Assembly (NCBI GenBank): GCA_040386355.1
Contig: JAZKFP010000170.1
Coordinates: 1 to 8,027 of the forward strand
DNA length: 8,027 nt
Direction: 5' to 3'
DNA from: JAZKFP01 sp040386355
Lineage (GTDB): Bacteria; Pseudomonadota; Gammaproteobacteria; Pseudomonadales; UBA6940
The notes beneath the pieces are model-generated. The model worked only from the letters and a program-made list of their open reading frames with translations. It did no database searches and had not been told where the DNA came from. Below, in pieces: positions 4,549 to 8,027 of the stretch (positions within the stretch are counted from its first letter, which is position 1; each line of letters opens with the position of its first letter). A program made the translations under genes and the position numbers.

Positions 4549-7500
4549 ATGCGTTTAAAAAGCATTAAACTCGCAGGCTTTAAGTCGTTTGTTGATCCGA
4601 CGCCGATTCCGTTTGCCACGGATCTTACGGCAATTGTTGGTCCAAACGGTTGTGGAAAATCCAATGTGATCGACGCGGTGCGTTGGGTTATGGGAGAAAG
4701 TTCTGCCAAATATCTGCGTGGTGAATCCATGGCGGATGTTATTTTCAACGGCTCGAGTGCACGTAAGCCAGTAGCGCAAGCTAGTGTTGAATTGGTGTTT
4801 GATAATTCCGATCATAAATTGGGCGGCGAATACGCCAATTTTGCGGAGATCTCGATTCGGCGCCAAGTCACCCGTGATGGACAATCGAATTATTTTTTAA
4901 ATGGTGCGCGTTGCCGGCGTCGCGATATTACCGATATTTTTTTGGGAACTGGTTTAGGTCCACGTAGTTACGCGATTATTGAACAAGGCATGATTTCGCG
5001 TTTAATCGAAGCCAAGCCCGATGAATTGCGTTTATTTATTGAAGAAGCCGCCGGTATTTCCAAATATAAAGAACGACGCCGAGAAACCGAAACACGCATG
5101 CAACGTACGCGTGAAAATCTCGATCGCGTCAACGATTTACGTGAAGAACTCGATCGACAATTACAACGTTTACAACGTCAATCTAAAACCGCAGAAATGT
5201 ACACCGAGAAAAAAGAACAATTACGTACCGCAGAAATGCAGCTGGCTGCGTTGCGTTGGCAACGCCTACAACAAAACAGTGAAAGCCAACAGCAAGACAT
5301 TCGTCAAAACGAGTCAGTGCTTGAAGGAATTTACGCGCAACGGATTCAAGCGGAAAAACAAATCGTACTTGCGCAAGAAGAGCAGCAAATTGCGAACGAT
5401 GCATTTCAAGAAATTCACGAACAGCATTACAGCGTTGGAACTGAAATTGCGCGGCTTGAACAACGGATTCAAGAAGTCCAACGTCGTCGTACCAAACTTG
5501 AACAAGATCGTGTCGAAATCGACAACGCATTACAACGTACTGCGCAACAAAAAGCCGAAGATCAACTGCGCGTTAGCGATTTAGAAGCCAAAATCACGGA
5601 ACACAATCCACAATTTTTAGTGGAACACAAACGATTAAATGAGTTAGCAGAACGACGTGACGTCACACGTGACATACACGAACAAAAGCAAGAAGAGTGG
5701 GAGTTGTATATCAGTCAATCGGCTGGTGCGACCCAAACTGCGCAAGTGCAACAAAGCCGGATTCAACAACTTGAAATTGGATTAAAACGTTTAGAAGATC
5801 GTGGCCAACGTTTATCGCAAGAAGAAACCATAATTAACCAGTCAACTGCAGCCAATGATTTAGCAATTGGTGAAACATTAATTGAACGTTTAACCACCGA
5901 ACGCGAATTATTGTCGGAACAACGCGAAACCGTTCAAGAACAATTTGAAGCATTACAAATCGCACTGACTGCTTTAATTGACGAACAAAATCAGCGTCGC
6001 TTGCAACAGCAAGAAATACGTGGCCGTTTAGCGTCATTAGAAGCGTTACAACAAGCTGCACTGGGCGACGATAACGATGTCGAACAAACTTGGTTGCAAT
6101 CGGCGCCGTCGCATCCGAAACGTTTGGCGGAAGAACTGGAAGCCGAAGAAGCTTGGCAAGATATTATTGAACGCGTATTGGGTGAGCGTTTAAAAGGTTT
6201 TGTAGTAAGTGATTTGAAGTCTTGGTATTCCGTATTAGAGCAAGCTACTTTTAATGTGGAATGTTTAACGCCGTTAAATGCGTTAGAACCGAAACGTTTA
6301 AGTTATCCAACGCTTGCGGAACAAGTACGTTCCAACGTTGCAAAACCCTTATTACAAAGTATTTATATTGCGGAATCGTTAGAGCACGCGTTAAAAATTC
6401 AACCGCAATTACAGACAACTGAATCGGTCGTAACCACTGATGGTATGTGGTTGGGTTTAAATTGGGCACGATTATTACGTCGTGATCATCCCGAAGCCGG
6501 AGTGATTAAACGGCAGCAATTATTGCAGCGCGATCGTGCAGCGAATGAAACCAATCAAGCGGCACTCGCGCAATTAGAAACTGCAATTGCAGAACAAAAA
6601 GATCAGTTAAGTAAATCGGACGAACAACGTCGCCAAATACAAAAAAATTGGGAAATGATTTCCTCACAATATGAATCTGCGCGTTCTGAATATCGTGCAA
6701 ATCAAGTTCGACTTGAACAAATTCGAATTCGTCGCGAACAACTGCAAACCGAAACGACTGAAGTGAATCAACTGGCGCAGCAAGAACGCCAAGCGTTAAT
6801 CCTTGCACGTCGTGATTTAGAAGAAGCGCTTGAGCAAATGAGTCATCACGAAAATCATCGTGAATTATTACAAGAGGAACGATTATCAACCCGCCAGCAA
6901 CTCGATCAAGCAGAACAAGACTGGCGTGAAGTTGAACGCTTGGTGTACGCGATGGAACGCGACTTAGGTGAAAGTCGTGCGTTACTGGATTCGGCGCAAC
7001 ATAATTTAAATCGTATCGCTGAACAACAAAATCAATTAGAAATACGCCGTAAAACAGTCGATGAAAGTTTTGCAGAACTTGCCGAAACGTCAGCGTGGGA
7101 AGAAGAACTCGAACAACGTTTGCAACAACAAATGGAAGTTGAAGAACAACTAACTGCTGCGCGGCAACAATTAGAAAGTGTGTCTGCCGCGTTGCGTCAA
7201 TACGAACAACAACGTCAAAGCGCCGAACATCAAGCCGAACGTCAACGCAGTACGTTGGAACAATGGCGTTTGCAATTGCAAACCATAGAGGTACAGCGTC
7301 AACAACTTGAAGAACAAGCAAACGAATCGCAGTGGAATTTTGTTACGGTGCTGCAAGCGTTAACAGAATTACAAAATGATCTTGAAGAACAGACCAGTGA
7401 AAATAAAGTCAGTGAAAGTAATTGGCAGTCCCGCGTTCAAACGTTAACCCAAGAAATTGATCGATTAGGTCCGGTAAATCTGGCCGCGATTGAAGAATTC

Positions 7501-8027
7501 AAAACGGAATCCGAACGACGTAATTATTTAGAAGCACAGCATGCCGATTTAATCGAAGCCTTAACCACGTTAGAAGAAGCGATTATGCGTATCGACGCTG
7601 AAACACGTGATCGATTTAAGGAAACTTTTGAAAAAGTAAATCAAGGTTTGCAAACATTATTTCCGCAAGTATTTGGGGGCGGAAGTGCATGGCTTGAATT
7701 AATTGGCGATGATTTATTAAATACCGGTGTTTCAATTATGGCGCGTCCACCCGGTAAGAAAAATTCTACAATTCATTTATTATCCGGTGGAGAAAAAGCA
7801 TTAACGGCAATTGCGCTGGTCTTTGCTATTTTTCAATTGCATCCTGCGCCGTTTTGTATGTTAGATGAGGTTGATGCGCCGTTGGATGATGCAAACGTTT
7901 TACGCTATTCGCGTTTGGTAAAACAGATGTCGCAACAAGTACAATTCATCTACATTACGCATAACAAATTAGCGATGGAAGTAGCGCATCAATTAATGGG
8001 TGTTACTATGCATGAACCGGGTGTATC
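4549..8027 (+). CDS. smc: Chromosome segregation ATPase SMC (3' end cut by window edge)
   Basis: An open frame of 1159 complete codons running off the window; family proteins are about 1160-1200 residues, so only a short C-terminus is missing. SMC dimers with ScpA and ScpB form the bacterial condensin that organises and segregates the chromosome by ATP-driven DNA loop handling. Visible: N-terminal head with Walker A GPNGCGKSN (31-39), Q-loop IEQG (145-148) and the conserved EEAAGISKYKERR (165-177); Glu/Gln-rich coiled coil about 175-510; hinge about 515-650 (LGERLKGFVVSD near 545-556); returning coiled coil about 655-1000; C-terminal head with signature LSGGE (1078-1082), Walker B MLDEVD (D1106, catalytic E1107) and H-loop His1138. 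No frameshift or stop occurs. The frame is open upstream, but MRLKSIKLAGFKSFVD is the standard SMC N-terminus, which fixes the start. No Shine-Dalgarno is seen before the ATG. It diverges from the DJ-1-like gene. Confidence 0.97.
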   Translation, partial: MRLKSIKLAGFKSFVDPTPIPFATDLTAIVGPNGCGKSNVIDAVRWVMGESSAKYLRGESMADVIFNGSSARKPVAQASVELVFDNSDHKLGGEYANFAEISIRRQVTRDGQSNYFLNGARCRRRDITDIFLGTGLGPRSYAIIEQGMISRLIEAKPDELRLFIEEAAGISKYKERRRETETRMQRTRENLDRVNDLREELDRQLQRLQRQSKTAEMYTEKKEQLRTAEMQLAALRWQRLQQNSESQQQDIRQNESVLEGIYAQRIQAEKQIVLAQEEQQIANDAFQEIHEQHYSVGTEIARLEQRIQEVQRRRTKLEQDRVEIDNALQRTAQQKAEDQLRVSDLEAKITEHNPQFLVEHKRLNELAERRDVTRDIHEQKQEEWELYISQSAGATQTAQVQQSRIQQLEIGLKRLEDRGQRLSQEETIINQSTAANDLAIGETLIERLTTERELLSEQRETVQEQFEALQIALTALIDEQNQRRLQQQEIRGRLASLEALQQAALGDDNDVEQTWLQSAPSHPKRLAEELEAEEAWQDIIERVLGERLKGFVVSDLKSWYSVLEQATFNVECLTPLNALEPKRLSYPTLAEQVRSNVAKPLLQSIYIAESLEHALKIQPQLQTTESVVTTDGMWLGLNWARLLRRDHPEAGVIKRQQLLQRDRAANETNQAALAQLETAIAEQKDQLSKSDEQRRQIQKNWEMISSQYESARSEYRANQVRLEQIRIRREQLQTETTEVNQLAQQERQALILARRDLEEALEQMSHHENHRELLQEERLSTRQQLDQAEQDWREVERLVYAMERDLGESRALLDSAQHNLNRIAEQQNQLEIRRKTVDESFAELAETSAWEEELEQRLQQQMEVEEQLTAARQQLESVSAALRQYEQQRQSAEHQAERQRSTLEQWRLQLQTIEVQRQQLEEQANESQWNFVTVLQALTELQNDLEEQTSENKVSESNWQSRVQTLTQEIDRLGPVNLAAIEEFKTESERRNYLEAQHADLIEALTTLEEAIMRIDAETRDRFKETFEKVNQGLQTLFPQVFGGGSAWLELIGDDLLNTGVSIMARPPGKKNSTIHLLSGGEKALTAIALVFAIFQLHPAPFCMLDEVDAPLDDANVLRYSRLVKQMSQQVQFIYITHNKLAMEVAHQLMGVTMHEPGV

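Noticed and set aside
5021..5584. Plus-strand open frame (187 codons) in another frame of smc
   Set aside because: It overlaps the continuous SMC frame; its Lys/Asn-rich product is what frame-shifted reading of the same DNA gives.
6506..7321. Long minus-strand open frame (271 codons) inside smc
   Set aside because: It lies antisense to the smc coiled-coil region. Glu/Gln/Arg-rich coding gives few stops on the opposite strand, and the predicted protein is a low-diversity Val/Leu/Phe/Arg product with no recognisable motif.

Overview
The window looks like a bacterial chromosome fragment, most likely from a gammaproteobacterium. The main reason is the SMC protein: its N-terminal head (GPNGCGKSN, then RWVMGESSAKYLRGESMADV) is of the type seen in gammaproteobacteria that use SMC-ScpAB rather than MukBEF. 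A large eukaryote-like protein kinase in AT-rich DNA, ending in a long acidic/Ser-rich tail, points to a host-associated lineage such as Legionellales/Coxiella-like bacteria. That placement is inference; no rRNA or other marker is present.

Layout. (1) 72-2255, minus strand: a 727-residue Ser/Thr protein-kinase-like protein with a unique N-terminal region, an almost complete kinase domain carrying HGD and DYS in place of HRD and DFG, and a disordered tail of about 200 residues. (2) 2256-2600: a gap with a possible kinase promoter and one diverged solo copy of a palindromic repeat. (3) 2601-3287, minus strand: a DJ-1/PfpI-family protein with its cysteine in a GVCHG nucleophile elbow. (4) 3288-4548: a 1.26-kb gene-free region between divergent genes. 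It holds an AT-rich leader, a short tRNA-Leu-like fragment, and a tandem array of three nested inverted-repeat elements of about 240-255 bp interrupted by 142 Ns, then a short leader for the next gene. (5) 4549 to the window edge, plus strand: smc, 1159 codons visible, open at the 3' end and lacking only its last residues.

The three genes do not look like one operon or pathway. smc is core chromosome maintenance and points away from the other two. The kinase and DJ-1-like genes share a strand but are separated by about 345 bp with a repeat between them. The most interesting structures are the repeat array, whose end sequences suggest that the middle unit is a recombinant of the two outer ones, and the kinase, a candidate secreted effector.
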